Assembly: GCA_016930375.1 (NCBI GenBank)
Contig: JAFGGU010000060.1
Location: forward strand, 22,171-86,170
Length of the DNA stretch: 64,000 nt
Origin: Bacteroidales bacterium
GTDB lineage: Bacteria; Bacteroidota; Bacteroidia; Bacteroidales; UBA10428
Reading direction: 5' to 3'
The position numbers and the translations under genes are program-made. This document shows, one piece after another, positions 1 to 8,145 of the stretch (its first letter is position 1; each line of letters starts with the position of its first letter). The notes under the pieces are model-generated. The model made no database searches, had not been told where the DNA came from, and saw nothing but the letters and a program-made list of their open reading frames with translations.

Positions 1-384
1 CTTCCTTCGGATATTACCAATATAAATATCTCAAATTCCCTGCTGGATGTTCACAAATATACCCCGATAAACTTTCAGGGCGTCATTGAGATCACTACCA
101 TTCAGGGCATTTACAAGAACAGGCAACCAACCGTTCAGTTGGGAATGGATATAATGAACACAAACAGGACATTCTATATGCCGGATTATTCCATTGAAAG
201 TCCGACTTCGGGTGATAACCGTAAAACTTTATACTGGAATCCCAGTTTTCGGCTGCGGTCGGGAGAAATGAGATTGCTTTCTTTTTTTACTTCCGATATT
301 AAAGGTACTTACCATGGTATTGTTGAAGGTGTTGATAAACAAGGAAATCCCGTTAAGGCTTCCTTTTCGTTTGTTGTGGAATAA
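1..384 (+). CDS. C-terminal end of a large secreted macroglobulin-like protein (5' truncated)
   Basis: The frame is open from the first base, so this is the last 127 residues of a longer protein; the internal ATG at 139 is not a credible start. The visible end has the pattern TLYWNP, then a Gly-containing strand, SFFTSDIKGTY, then IVEGVDKQGNPV, which resembles the closing beta-sandwich of large Bacteroidota MG2/carboxypeptidase-regulatory-like surface proteins (alpha-2-macroglobulin style). No T9SS sorting domain is visible at the C-terminus. The stop lies 11 bases before the convergent flippase-like gene. Function cannot be stated from this fragment; the family assignment rests on the terminal motif only. 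Confidence 0.6.
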   Translation, partial: LPSDITNINISNSLLDVHKYTPINFQGVIEITTIQGIYKNRQPTVQLGMDIMNTNRTFYMPDYSIESPTSGDNRKTLYWNPSFRLRSGEMRLLSFFTSDIKGTYHGIVEGVDKQGNPVKASFSFVVE

Positions 385-395
385 CTGAAGTGGAC

Positions 396-1442
396 TTACT
401 CAACCGGAACAGCATCAGCAACTTTCGGCGGATCTTTCCTGGGCTTATTGATCATCGGAATGATCAGCAAAGCGAGCATTCCAAGGAAAAGATAGATCAG
501 ATTGGTCGAAGCATGTGCAATAAGGGCAAACACCTTACCATCGGCTTTGTCGATTCCATAAATGAATAATGTCTCATATACCATGAAATGCCAGGGTCCG
601 ATACCTCCCTGAACCGGGGCCAGCATGGCCAGGCCTCCCATCAAAAAAGTAATCATGCCCACCTGCAGTGAAAGATGTGCTGTGGGTTCATAGGCCAGGA
701 AAATGACATATAGCATGAACAGCCACATAATGAATATGAAGACCGTATGTCCGATAAACAGCCATTTATTCTCGAGTTGGCCAATGGATTTAATTCCGGA
801 AATAAAATTCTTCCTGATGATCCTGATCTTTTTTATAAAAGTATTGCCCTTTTCTAATTTTTTCCTGTTGAAATACCGGTTAAACATAAAGAATAACAGC
901 GCGATCAGAACAACGACGGCTGTTACCAGGATCATATTCCGTGTCGAGAACAGCTGAAGAAGATTGGCCTTGACCTCCGGATGGGTGTTGAAAAAAGAAA
1001 TGAAGACTCCAAACTGGCTCAAAAGAATAACCACTGCGAGCAACATCAGGGTGATCAGATCCGCCATACGCTCAACAAGCACTGTGCCGGCAAGTTTGGC
1101 AAACGGGATCTTCTCATGGCGGCTTAAAATCGTGCACCGGAATACCTCTCCTGCCCGGGGCAATAATAAATTCACAAAGTAGAGAATCAGAACAGACAGG
1201 TAGGTGTTGTAAAGCCTGGGGTTATATCCCAGTGGTTTGATGAGCATATTCCAGCGGATAGCCCGGCTGATCTGCGAAAGAACACTGAAAACGAGGGAGA
1301 GGATGATCCAGAAATAATTCAGGTCAGCAAATGCCGATTTGTATTTTGTGAGTGGCTCATCTTTGTAAACCCACCAGAAAACGAAAACTCCAACGGCCAG
1401 GAATACAAAATACTTGGAAACACTCAATATCTTCTTAAACAT
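396..1442 (-). CDS. Flippase-like membrane protein (LPG synthase TM / UPF0104 family)
   Basis: 348-residue integral membrane protein with about eight hydrophobic segments, the first at residues 9-25. The pattern of an N-terminal TM pair, a motif QISRAIRWNMLI, PRAGEVFRCTIL and later GGIGPWHFMVYETL matches the lysylphosphatidylglycerol synthase transmembrane family (PF03706), also called flippase-like or AglD-like. Members are thought to move or build lipid-linked molecules; the catalytic aminoacyl-transferase domain of MprF is absent, so a lipid flippase-type role is the inference, not LPG synthesis. A promoter with both boxes lies upstream (1481-1513). The gene converges with the truncated gene at the window start. 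Confidence 0.85.
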   Translation of the reverse strand: MFKKILSVSKYFVFLAVGVFVFWWVYKDEPLTKYKSAFADLNYFWIILSLVFSVLSQISRAIRWNMLIKPLGYNPRLYNTYLSVLILYFVNLLLPRAGEVFRCTILSRHEKIPFAKLAGTVLVERMADLITLMLLAVVILLSQFGVFISFFNTHPEVKANLLQLFSTRNMILVTAVVVLIALLFFMFNRYFNRKKLEKGNTFIKKIRIIRKNFISGIKSIGQLENKWLFIGHTVFIFIMWLFMLYVIFLAYEPTAHLSLQVGMITFLMGGLAMLAPVQGGIGPWHFMVYETLFIYGIDKADGKVFALIAHASTNLIYLFLGMLALLIIPMINKPRKDPPKVADAVPVE

Positions 1443-1480
1443 AATTCAGCTGATAAGGATTATGCTGGTGATAATCGACA

Positions 1481-1513
1481 CAAAAATAGCGAAATCTGCC
1501 AAACCGATCACAA
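1481..1513 (-). promoter_or_regulatory. Bacteroidota-type promoter for the flippase-like gene
   Basis: On the minus strand a -7 box TATTTTTG (1488-1481) lies 22 bases from a -33 TTG (1513-1511). This agrees with the Bacteroidota consensus TTG-N17-23-TAnnTTTG and puts the transcript start about 30 bases before the start codon at 1442. Confidence 0.5.
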
Positions 1514-1568
1514 GCCTTTCCAAATTTTACCTGAATAAATATATGGTATGGGCAAATGGTAAAAATAT

Positions 1569-1576
1569 TACTTTTG
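1569..1576 (+). promoter_or_regulatory. -7 promoter box upstream of the Omp85-like gene
   Basis: TACTTTTG is an exact match to TAnnTTTG, about 40 bases before the start codon at 1617. No clear -33 TTG is seen at the usual distance. Confidence 0.4.
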
Positions 1577-1616
1577 CTCGAGGTTTCTTTGTTAACTCTG
1601 TCCAACCTGCCGAACT

Positions 1617-3521
1617 ATGTACGGTAATTGTCTGAAGCTGGTCATCGCCTTTCTTGTTTCTATGAATTTGCAGCTTTTACAGGCGCAGGACATACCTGTT
1701 GATTCCACCGGGGCAGTCAGGGGGCCAGAAAATGAAGAGGATACCCTGACAGCAGATACAGTTAATAATTACAGTACATGGGACATCCTTCAGCAGATAC
1801 CGATTGACAGCGTTTTGACCAGGCAGCAAAACACCCGCTTCGGAAGGGGACTTTATCAGTTCCTTATCAGGCAGAATGCGTATGGTACAGTGAGGCAAAA
1901 AACGCCTGTAAGTAATTCAAAACTGGCTTCAAAAGATGGCATGATCATCCGGAAGATTGAATTCCGGAATATGGACATTTTTGCTCCCTCAGTGGAGGAT
2001 ACTATGTATGTGTCGTCTTACGGACTCCCGAAAACGCTGAATGCATTGCATAAGGATACTCGCAGGCAGATCCTTATGCGACATCTGCTGCTCCGCGAGG
2101 GTGAACCCCTGGATGTTTTTCTGGCTGCTGAAAATGAAAGAATCTTAAGAGAACTGCCTTATATCAACGATGCCAGGTTTCTAGTAAAGCCACTTTCCGA
2201 AAGTCCTGATTCGATCGACCTGGTGCTTGTAACTCAGGATTTGTTCCCGGTTGGTTTTGATGCTGATATCAGCAGTTCGAATTCAGGAAGTATGGGTTTA
2301 TGGAATCAAAACGTATTAGGATATGGTCTCCAATCCGCCTTGACATTGTACTGGGATGGCGATCACAAACCCTGGATGGGTTATGGCTTAACGGTTGGTA
2401 CATCAATCCTTGCCAGGAGTTTTGCTGACGCCAAACTGGAATATATCAACCGCTGGAACCTGAATTCCGTCTCCCTGGATATTTCCAGGAACTTCAAAAG
2501 CACCCGATTCATATACGCAGGTGGTGCGTTGCTTGAATATGTAACCGCTATAAAGAACATTGAGTTGCTCGACACGGTTCTGTCGGATGTGAACCTGAAG
2601 TATACCAATGCAGACCTCTGGGCCGGCCGGATGTTCAGATTGAATGGTCATTCATCGCGGGTTAGCCGGGGACTATACTTTACAGGTCGGGTAAACCTCT
2701 ATGAAAAATTAAAGGGACCGGAAACATCCGAGAATTACCTGTATCAATACCAGGACAGGTCTTTTTACCTGGCTTCGGTTGGCTTGTCAGAAAGGGGATA
2801 CAAAACGGACAATATGATTTACACTTTTGGCAGGACCGAAGATGTTCCATTGGGTTACAAACTCGAACTTAGTGCCGGACTGGAAGGGGGACAGTATGAT
2901 ATCCGGTATTATTTATCCGGCAATGCCTCCATCGCTAAGTATTATAACCGGGCAGGGTATATCTATGCTTCGGCCAGCTATGGTACATTCCTGAACCATG
3001 GAATTTCCGAACAGGGAACTCTGCAGTTCAGGATTCAGTACTATACAAAATTATTCAGCTACCGCCGCTATCAATGCCGGAATTTTATCAGTCTGAATTA
3101 TGTGAACGGCATTAACCGGTATGAAGGTGAGTTTGTAAGCCTTGAAAACAAGGCTGGCATTCAGGGACTCAGGAGCAGCGCATTGCGTGGAATCGATAAA
3201 ATCTCTTTAAGTTATGAATCGGTCGTATTCAGTCCCTTTAAAATTCTCGGATTTCGTTTTGCCTTTTATGGATTGATTGATCTGGGCATGATATCACCGG
3301 ATAATTTCTTGTTTAAAGACCCGAAATTCTATTCTGGCCTGGGTGTCGGAGTGAGGATCAGAAACGATCAGCTGGTATTCAACACCTTTGAAGTCAGCTT
3401 TTCGGTATATCCCGGTATGCCTGCAGATGCGCGGGGTGAGTATATCAGGATAGGAAGCCTGACAAGAATACGTTTGCAGGATTTTTTTCCGCAAAAACCG
3501 GATATAGTTCGTTATCAGTAA
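1617..3521 (+). CDS. Outer-membrane beta-barrel protein, Omp85/BamA-TamA-like
   Basis: 634 residues with a signal peptide at about 1-23 (hydrophobic LVIAFLVSMNL, cleavage near LQAQD). Residues about 105-205 look like a POTRA-type module: IIRKIEFRNMDIF, then LLLREGEPLD, ENERILRELPYI and a strand with VTQDLFPVG. The rest (about 210-634) is rich in alternating aromatic and polar beta strands and ends with a C-terminal strand typical of barrels. This order fits a short Omp85-family (surface antigen) protein, which inserts or moves proteins or lipids at the outer membrane. It is not the main BamA, which has five POTRA domains. Substrate unknown. An intergenic heptamer array starts right after the stop. 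Confidence 0.7.
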   Translation: MYGNCLKLVIAFLVSMNLQLLQAQDIPVDSTGAVRGPENEEDTLTADTVNNYSTWDILQQIPIDSVLTRQQNTRFGRGLYQFLIRQNAYGTVRQKTPVSNSKLASKDGMIIRKIEFRNMDIFAPSVEDTMYVSSYGLPKTLNALHKDTRRQILMRHLLLREGEPLDVFLAAENERILRELPYINDARFLVKPLSESPDSIDLVLVTQDLFPVGFDADISSSNSGSMGLWNQNVLGYGLQSALTLYWDGDHKPWMGYGLTVGTSILARSFADAKLEYINRWNLNSVSLDISRNFKSTRFIYAGGALLEYVTAIKNIELLDTVLSDVNLKYTNADLWAGRMFRLNGHSSRVSRGLYFTGRVNLYEKLKGPETSENYLYQYQDRSFYLASVGLSERGYKTDNMIYTFGRTEDVPLGYKLELSAGLEGGQYDIRYYLSGNASIAKYYNRAGYIYASASYGTFLNHGISEQGTLQFRIQYYTKLFSYRRYQCRNFISLNYVNGINRYEGEFVSLENKAGIQGLRSSALRGIDKISLSYESVVFSPFKILGFRFAFYGLIDLGMISPDNFLFKDPKFYSGLGVGVRIRNDQLVFNTFEVSFSVYPGMPADARGEYIRIGSLTRIRLQDFFPQKPDIVRYQ

Positions 3522-3522
3522 A

Positions 3523-3601
3523 CAGTGAACGGTGAGCAGCCGGTTAACAGTATTCACTCTTCACTGTTTACTTTTCACTTTTCACTTTTCACTGTTCACT
3601 G
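3523..3601. repeat. Period-7 intergenic array (unit NTTCACT) with inverted copy
   Basis: Seven consecutive heptamers of form NTTCACT run from 3552 to 3600. At the left edge the reverse copy CAGTGAAC (3523-3530) can pair with GTTCACTG (3594-3601). The array fills the whole gap between the convergent genes ending at 3521 and 3605. Confidence 0.85.
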
Positions 3602-3604
3602 TCT

Positions 3605-4294
3605 TTACTGCTCCTCCATCATCTTATTCAATATCTGTGTCATCTGCTCACGGGTGATATGCCTTACGTTTTCAGGCAGCTTGGCGATCTGGCTTTCTGA
3701 ACCCGGAGTCATGTATTTCTCAGCGGAAAATCTCATCCTCAGGTACAGCATATTCAATTCAAACTCCATCAGCACACCATCCACTTTTTTATAGGGATTG
3801 TTGGCATTGGGATGCCTGAGATCTATTTCATCCGTATAATAAATTACGAATGAATTACCGGTTGACGGAAGATGTACCATTGCTTTTTTACAGGTAAATC
3901 CGGCAATTTCTTTGGTTTCTCGGGTTTCCGTTATTTCCATGTCATCCATGGTATCAAAACAGCACATCAACTCGTCGCGTTTTCCCTTGAACAAATAGTT
4001 TTTATCAAGGATTTTGAGGAGTGTGGAACATTTGCGGGTATTCAGATCGGTAATGGCATTCAGTTTATAAAAACCCAGGAAACCTTCAATATGATTTGCT
4101 GCCTGCTTCTCGTTGAAAATAAGTTTCATTTTCCTGGGCAGCAATTCCAAAGTTTTTTTATCCAGATCAGTATTCAGATAGGTGATTTTATAATCGATTC
4201 TTCCGGAAGTGACCTGATCCCTGTAATCGGTATTTTTACATGAAGACACCAGGATGAAAACAAAGAATAGAAGAAGGACATAAGGTTGTCTCAT
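3605..4294 (-). CDS. Lipoprotein of unknown function (GLPGLI/DUF4412-like)
   Basis: 229 residues. A lipoprotein signal ends at the lipobox VSSC near residue 19, followed by KNTDYRD. The body has alternating strands: a start like GRIDYKITYL, a motif EIAGFTCKKAMV and a Met-rich C-terminus. This layout (strand, FTCKKA, YYTDEI) is seen in Bacteroidota GLPGLI- or DUF4412-like envelope proteins of unknown role; I assign only that resemblance. It has its own promoter (4386-4415), which overlaps the promoter region of the divergent carbamoyltransferase gene. Confidence 0.6.
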   Translation of the reverse strand: MRQPYVLLLFFVFILVSSCKNTDYRDQVTSGRIDYKITYLNTDLDKKTLELLPRKMKLIFNEKQAANHIEGFLGFYKLNAITDLNTRKCSTLLKILDKNYLFKGKRDELMCCFDTMDDMEITETRETKEIAGFTCKKAMVHLPSTGNSFVIYYTDEIDLRHPNANNPYKKVDGVLMEFELNMLYLRMRFSAEKYMTPGSESQIAKLPENVRHITREQMTQILNKMMEEQ

Positions 4295-4385
4295 GTAAAG
4301 TTGTGAATTAATAATTTAAATTTTCTACGTAAATAATAGGCTGCAGTTAGGATTTGGGGTGTTGTTTTGATAAAACACGGAAAGG

Positions 4386-4415
4386 CAAAGATAAATACCT
4401 TGCGGGGCTTGACAA
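4386..4415 (-). promoter_or_regulatory. Promoter of the lipoprotein gene
   Basis: Minus-strand -7 box TATCTTTG (4393-4386) with TTG (4415-4413) at 19-base spacing, both exact. Leader would be about 85 bases. It overlaps the candidate plus-strand promoter at 4409-4442. Confidence 0.6.
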
Positions 4416-4442
4416 ATTTTTCCGCCGGTTTTCTTATTTTAG
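4409..4442 (+). promoter_or_regulatory. Candidate promoter of the ornithine carbamoyltransferase gene
   Basis: TTG at 4409-4411 and TATTTTAG at 4435-4442 (one mismatch to TAnnTTTG) with 23-base spacing. The leader would be very short (about 6 bases). Weaker than the opposing promoter that it overlaps. Confidence 0.3.
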
Positions 4443-4454
4443 CCGGAAAAAATT

Positions 4455-5456
4455 ATGCCATTCAATTTACGCAATCGCAGTTTTTTAAAACTTCTTGATT
4501 TTACACCCGCTGAGATCAAATTCCTGCTCGATCTTTCATTTGACCTGAAGAAAGCCAAATACACAGGAACGGAACAACCCCGGTTAACCGGCAAAAACAT
4601 TGCATTGATCTTTGAAAAGACCTCCACGCGAACCCGTTGTGCCTTTGAAGTTGCGACCCATGATCAGGGCGCTCATGTTACGTATCTTGATCCTGTGAGT
4701 TCCCAGATCGGCCACAAGGAATCTGTCAAAGACACCGCCCGCGTTCTGGGCCGGATGTTTGACGCCATCGAATACAGGGGATATGGTCAGCAGGTTGTTG
4801 AAGACCTGGCCAGATACTCAGGAGTGCCTGTTTGGAACGGCCTGACCAATGAATATCATCCCACCCAGGTACTGGCGGATCTGATGACCATGATTGAACA
4901 TTCAGAAAAACCATTGAATAAAATCAGATTCTGTTACCTGGGCGATGCACGGAACAACATGGGCAATTCCCTGATGGCAGGATGTGCCAAAATGGGTATT
5001 GATTTCAGGGCAGCTGCTCCTACGGCATGTCAGCCGGCATCCGACCTGGTTCAGATCTGCAGGGAAATCGCCCGCGATACCGGCGCAAAAATTACCATAA
5101 CCGATAAGATTGAGACTGCAGCCAGGGAAGCTGATTTCCTGTACACCGATGTTTGGGTGTCCATGGGAGAACCCGCCACCGTGTGGGAAGAACGTGTAAA
5201 GCTGCTGCATCCTTTCCAGATCAACCGCAAAGTTTTGGAACTCACCGGAAATGAAAAGGTCAAGTTTCTGCACTGCCTGCCGGCTTTTCATAACCGCGAA
5301 ACCAAGATGGGCGAAGAGATCTTCAAAAAGTTCGGCCTCGATTCCATGGAGGTCACCGATGAAGTATTTGAATCACCCGCGTCCATAGTCTTTGACCAGG
5401 CAGAAAACAGGGTGCATACGATCAAGGCTGTGATGGTAGCCACCTTGGGTGATTAA
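4455..5456 (+). CDS. argF: Ornithine carbamoyltransferase
   Basis: 333 residues, the usual length for the enterobacterial ArgF/ArgI and ArcB type. It joins carbamoyl phosphate and ornithine to citrulline. Visible motifs are STRTR (residues 57-61, carbamoyl phosphate), NEYHPTQ, an SMGE loop in [13 protein letters not shown] that contacts the ornithine chain, and [10 protein letters not shown] near the C-terminus. The SMG loop argues for ornithine rather than aspartate or an acylated ornithine as substrate. No other arginine gene is next to it, so anabolic versus catabolic (ArcB) use is open. A weak hairpin with T run (5458-5476) follows the stop. Confidence 0.9.
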   Translation: MPFNLRNRSFLKLLDFTPAEIKFLLDLSFDLKKAKYTGTEQPRLTGKNIALIFEKTSTRTRCAFEVATHDQGAHVTYLDPVSSQIGHKESVKDTARVLGRMFDAIEYRGYGQQVVEDLARYSGVPVWNGLTNEYHPTQVLADLMTMIEHSEKPLNKIRFCYLGDARNNMGNSLMAGCAKMGIDFRAAAPTACQPASDLVQICREIARDTGAKITITDKIETAAREADFLYTDVWVSMGEPATVWEERVKLLHPFQINRKVLELTGNEKVKFLHCLPAFHNRETKMGEEIFKKFGLDSMEVTDEVFESPASIVFDQAENRVHTIKAVMVATLGD

Positions 5457-5457
5457 G

Positions 5458-5476
5458 CCCGAAAATTTTGGGTTTT
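5458..5476 (+). terminator. Weak hairpin plus T run after argF
   Basis: CCCGAA pairs with TTTGGG around an AT loop (one G-T pair), followed by TTTT. It overlaps the -33 region of the next promoter, so it is only a candidate. Confidence 0.3.
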
Positions 5477-5497
5477 AATTCAGGAGTGCTATCTTTG
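5468..5497 (+). promoter_or_regulatory. Promoter of the NhaD-type transporter gene
   Basis: TTG at 5468-5470 and an exact -7 box TATCTTTG at 5490-5497, 19 bases apart. Predicted start near 5504, leaving a leader of about 38 bases. Confidence 0.65.
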
Positions 5498-5541
5498 CCG
5501 CTTTTCTGATCGCAAATACTTATCTTAATCACCGATTTATA

Positions 5542-6852
5542 ATGATTGTTAAAAAACTCAGAGTTTTCCTGCTGACAGGTTTGCTGTTGCTGGTTGGTCA
5601 GTCGCTTATGGCTGCTGACGGAATGATGCCTGCCATTCTCGGGATACGGATTGAATTTATTATTTTCGCCCTCACCCTGATCGGTGTCGCGATTTTTCAC
5701 CATAAGACGATGTATGTCGCCCTTACCGGCCTGGCCATCGTGCTCATTTTTAAATACATTTTCACTGATTTTTCCCTTGCAGAACATATTATAGGCACGG
5801 AAGCCCATGAAGGGGAGTGGAGGATCCTGCTGAATCTTCTCGGTTTGCTGTTTGGTTTCGCTATCCTTGCCGAGATATTCAAGGAATCCAGGTTTCCTGA
5901 AATCTTGCCTCATTATCTCCCCGATGACTGGAAAGGCGGATTTGTTCTTCTGGTTTTCATCTTTATTTTATCGTCTTTTCTCGATAACATAGCGGCCGCC
6001 ATGATCGGAGGTACGATTGCCCTTGTGGTTTTCAAAGGTAAGGTGCACCTGGGATTTCTGGCTGCCATTATAGCCGCAGCCAACGCCGGGGGTGCCGGCA
6101 GCGTGGTCGGTGATACCACCACCACCCTCATGTGGATCGATGGTGTAGGTCCTTTGGATGTTACGCATGCCTTTGTAGCTTCGTTTGCCGCCCTGTTAAT
6201 TTTTGGGGTTGTGGGTTCCATGCAACAGGATAAATTCAACCGGATTATCAGTGAATCTTCCGCCAGGGTCAAGGTGGACTGGGGAAGGATTGCCATTGTA
6301 TTCATGATCCTGGTATGCGCCATCATTACCAACTGGACCCTTGATTTTCCGGCTTTGGGCGTGTGGATCGGCCTTCTGATCGGCGCATTCTTCAGAAAAA
6401 TGCCCTGGCATGAGATGAAAAAAGCCTGGATGGGAACGGTTTTCCTGATGTCGCTGGTTACCATTGCCTCATTGATGCCGGTGGATGAACTGCCGCCCGC
6501 TTCAGCATGGACAGCCTTTGCGCTGGGATTCATTTCCGCGGTATTTGATAACATTCCGCTTACCAAGCTGTGTTTGGAGCAGGGAGGCTATGACTGGGGT
6601 GTTTTAGCCTACGCTGTTGGTTTTGGAGGATCGATGATCTGGTTCGGTTCATCCGCAGGTGTTGCACTTTCCAACCTCTATCCCGAGACGAAAAATACGG
6701 TGAATTACCTGAAAAATGGCTGGCACGTGGCAGTTGCCTACGTCTTCGGATTTTTCGTCATGTTTTATACCGTTGGCTGGCATCCGCACGCTCCGCATAA
6801 GGAAAAGCACATACAGCAGCAAGAGCAAGTAATAATTCAGGAAAAGGACTGA
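5542..6852 (+). CDS. NhaD-type sodium/proton antiporter (ion transporter superfamily)
   Basis: 436 residues with about 11-12 membrane segments in two related halves. Key helix breaks are LDNIAAAM (Asp148-Asn149) and FDNIPL (Asp336-Asn337), plus NAGGAGSVVGDTTTTLMW from Asn181. These are the marks of the NhaD/CitM/ArsB superfamily, and the GD-TTTT-MW motif is closest to NhaD Na+/H+ antiporters. The first about 22 residues form an extra hydrophobic leader, sometimes seen in NhaD proteins. It acts in the inner membrane, probably in sodium or pH balance. It has its own promoter. A head-to-head heptamer array follows the stop. Confidence 0.75.
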   Translation: MIVKKLRVFLLTGLLLLVGQSLMAADGMMPAILGIRIEFIIFALTLIGVAIFHHKTMYVALTGLAIVLIFKYIFTDFSLAEHIIGTEAHEGEWRILLNLLGLLFGFAILAEIFKESRFPEILPHYLPDDWKGGFVLLVFIFILSSFLDNIAAAMIGGTIALVVFKGKVHLGFLAAIIAAANAGGAGSVVGDTTTTLMWIDGVGPLDVTHAFVASFAALLIFGVVGSMQQDKFNRIISESSARVKVDWGRIAIVFMILVCAIITNWTLDFPALGVWIGLLIGAFFRKMPWHEMKKAWMGTVFLMSLVTIASLMPVDELPPASAWTAFALGFISAVFDNIPLTKLCLEQGGYDWGVLAYAVGFGGSMIWFGSSAGVALSNLYPETKNTVNYLKNGWHVAVAYVFGFFVMFYTVGWHPHAPHKEKHIQQQEQVIIQEKD

Positions 6853-6859
6853 GAGAATT

Positions 6860-6941
6860 CAACATCGAACAAGGAACTTCGATTTTTGAATTTCGAAGTA
6901 TATCATTAACTTCGTTATTCATCATTCGGTGTTCCTTGTTC
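6860..6941. repeat. Head-to-head pair of period-7 arrays (unit GAANNNN)
   Basis: Six heptamers read from 6860 to 6901 on the plus strand, mostly starting GAA. Five more of the same form read on the minus strand from 6941 to 6907. The outer units give a perfect 11-base inverted repeat, GAACAAGGAAC (6867-6877) and GTTCCTTGTTC (6931-6941). It lies between two genes on the same strand. Confidence 0.8.
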
Positions 6942-6964
6942 ATTATTTGCCTAATCATCCTAAA

Positions 6965-7483
6965 ATGGATTACCTCCTCATCATACTCGGTGCCATCTGT
7001 ATCCTCGTTGGCGTAATCGGCAGCATCCTCCCCGGTTTGCCCGGACCGCCGGTCAGCTACCTCGGATTGCTTCTCATCCACTGGACACGATTTGCCCAGT
7101 ATTCAACAAAAATGCTTGTCATCTGGGCGGTTATTGTGCTGATTGTGGCTGTGCTGGATTACGTGGTACCGGTTTGGGGCACTAAGAAATACGGGGGAAC
7201 CAAAGCGGGTGTGCGCGGCAGTACAATCGGACTGATTGTAGGTGTTATTCTCCTGCCGATGCTGGGCATTGTGCTTGGACCATTCGGACTGTTTGGCATT
7301 CTGGGCGGTCCGTTTATCGGCGCATGGATCGGGGAACGTCAGTCCGGACAAAATTCTGATAAGGCTTTGCGGGCTGCATTCGGTTCATTTATCGGTTTTC
7401 TCGCAGGCACTTTCATGAAACTTGCCGTTTCCATTGTCCTGGCATTTTATTTCATTAGATCAATGCTGCAGGCGATTTTTTAA
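6965..7483 (+). CDS. DUF456 membrane protein
   Basis: 172 residues, nearly all membrane: segments near 3-22, 39-62, 74-95, 98-115 and 135-160. The two Gly-rich helices (LGAICILVGVIGSILPGLPGPP; FGLFGILGGPFIGAWIGE) identify the DUF456 family, whose function is not known. I chose the ATG at 6965, since the upstream GTG at 6929 sits inside the repeat array. The gene is followed after 22 bases by the convergent response-regulator gene. Nothing in the context reveals a role. Confidence 0.8.
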   Translation: MDYLLIILGAICILVGVIGSILPGLPGPPVSYLGLLLIHWTRFAQYSTKMLVIWAVIVLIVAVLDYVVPVWGTKKYGGTKAGVRGSTIGLIVGVILLPMLGIVLGPFGLFGILGGPFIGAWIGERQSGQNSDKALRAAFGSFIGFLAGTFMKLAVSIVLAFYFIRSMLQAIF

Positions 7484-7505
7484 GGATTGAATCCGGTACC
7501 ACCCT

Positions 7506-8144
7506 TTACTGCATATCCACTAGATTATTTCTTAAGGCATAAATGACAAGGGACAGGGAATTTCTGCAACCGGTCTTATCCAACAGACTGGCACGGTGAT
7601 TTTCAACCGTTCTTTCACTTAAAAAGAGTTTGGATGCTATTTCCGAAGTACTGAGTCCTTCACAGATCAATGCCAGGATCTCCTTCTCACGGACGGTTAA
7701 GGCAATCAGGCTATTCGTCTGCCGGTTCCGGATAAGCTTTAATAACAATTCCTGCGAAAAATAAGTTTTGCCATTCAGGATCAGCTTCACAGCAGTCCTG
7801 AGCTCGGAATTATCGGCATCTTTCAGTATGAAACCCTTGACACCATTTTCAATGACACTGTTGTAGTACTGCTCGTCACCGTACATGGATACGACAAGTA
7901 TCTTGCGATCGGGATTTTCATGCAATAGTATCCGGCTGGCTTCAATGCCGTTTATCAACGGCATATTAATATCCATGATAATGAGATCGGGTTTTATAAA
8001 GCCTGCAATGTCAATCAACTCCTTCCCGTTGGCAACATCCGCAACAACTTCAATATTCTCAATCTCCTCAAGGATCATCTTGAGACCCTGCCTGAACAGG
8101 GTATGGTCATCTGCTATAATAACCTTATACCGGTTGTTTGTCAT
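7506..8144 (-). CDS. NarL/FixJ-family response regulator
   Basis: 212 residues: receiver domain (acidic pair Asp12-Asp13, phospho-acceptor Asp58 in IIMDINMP, Lys in ILKDAD), then a LuxR-type helix-turn-helix at about 145-205 with LTVREKEIL and SERTVENHR. The start is taken as the ATG at 8144, because it lies one base after the stop of the upstream kinase and fits receiver domains; a longer frame to 8192 would overlap the kinase. It is the DNA-binding output of the adjacent sensor kinase. Confidence 0.92.
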   Translation of the reverse strand: MTNNRYKVIIADDHTLFRQGLKMILEEIENIEVVADVANGKELIDIAGFIKPDLIIMDINMPLINGIEASRILLHENPDRKILVVSMYGDEQYYNSVIENGVKGFILKDADNSELRTAVKLILNGKTYFSQELLLKLIRNRQTNSLIALTVREKEILALICEGLSTSEIASKLFLSERTVENHRASLLDKTGCRNSLSLVIYALRNNLVDMQ

Positions 8145-8145
8145 T

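Noticed and set aside
3523..3601. CRISPR array
   Set aside because: Units are 7 bases with no spacers; CRISPR repeats are 23 or more bases with unique spacers.
6929..6964. N-terminal extension of the DUF456 gene from a GTG
   Set aside because: The extension is coded by the heptamer array; the ATG at 6965 fits the family start.
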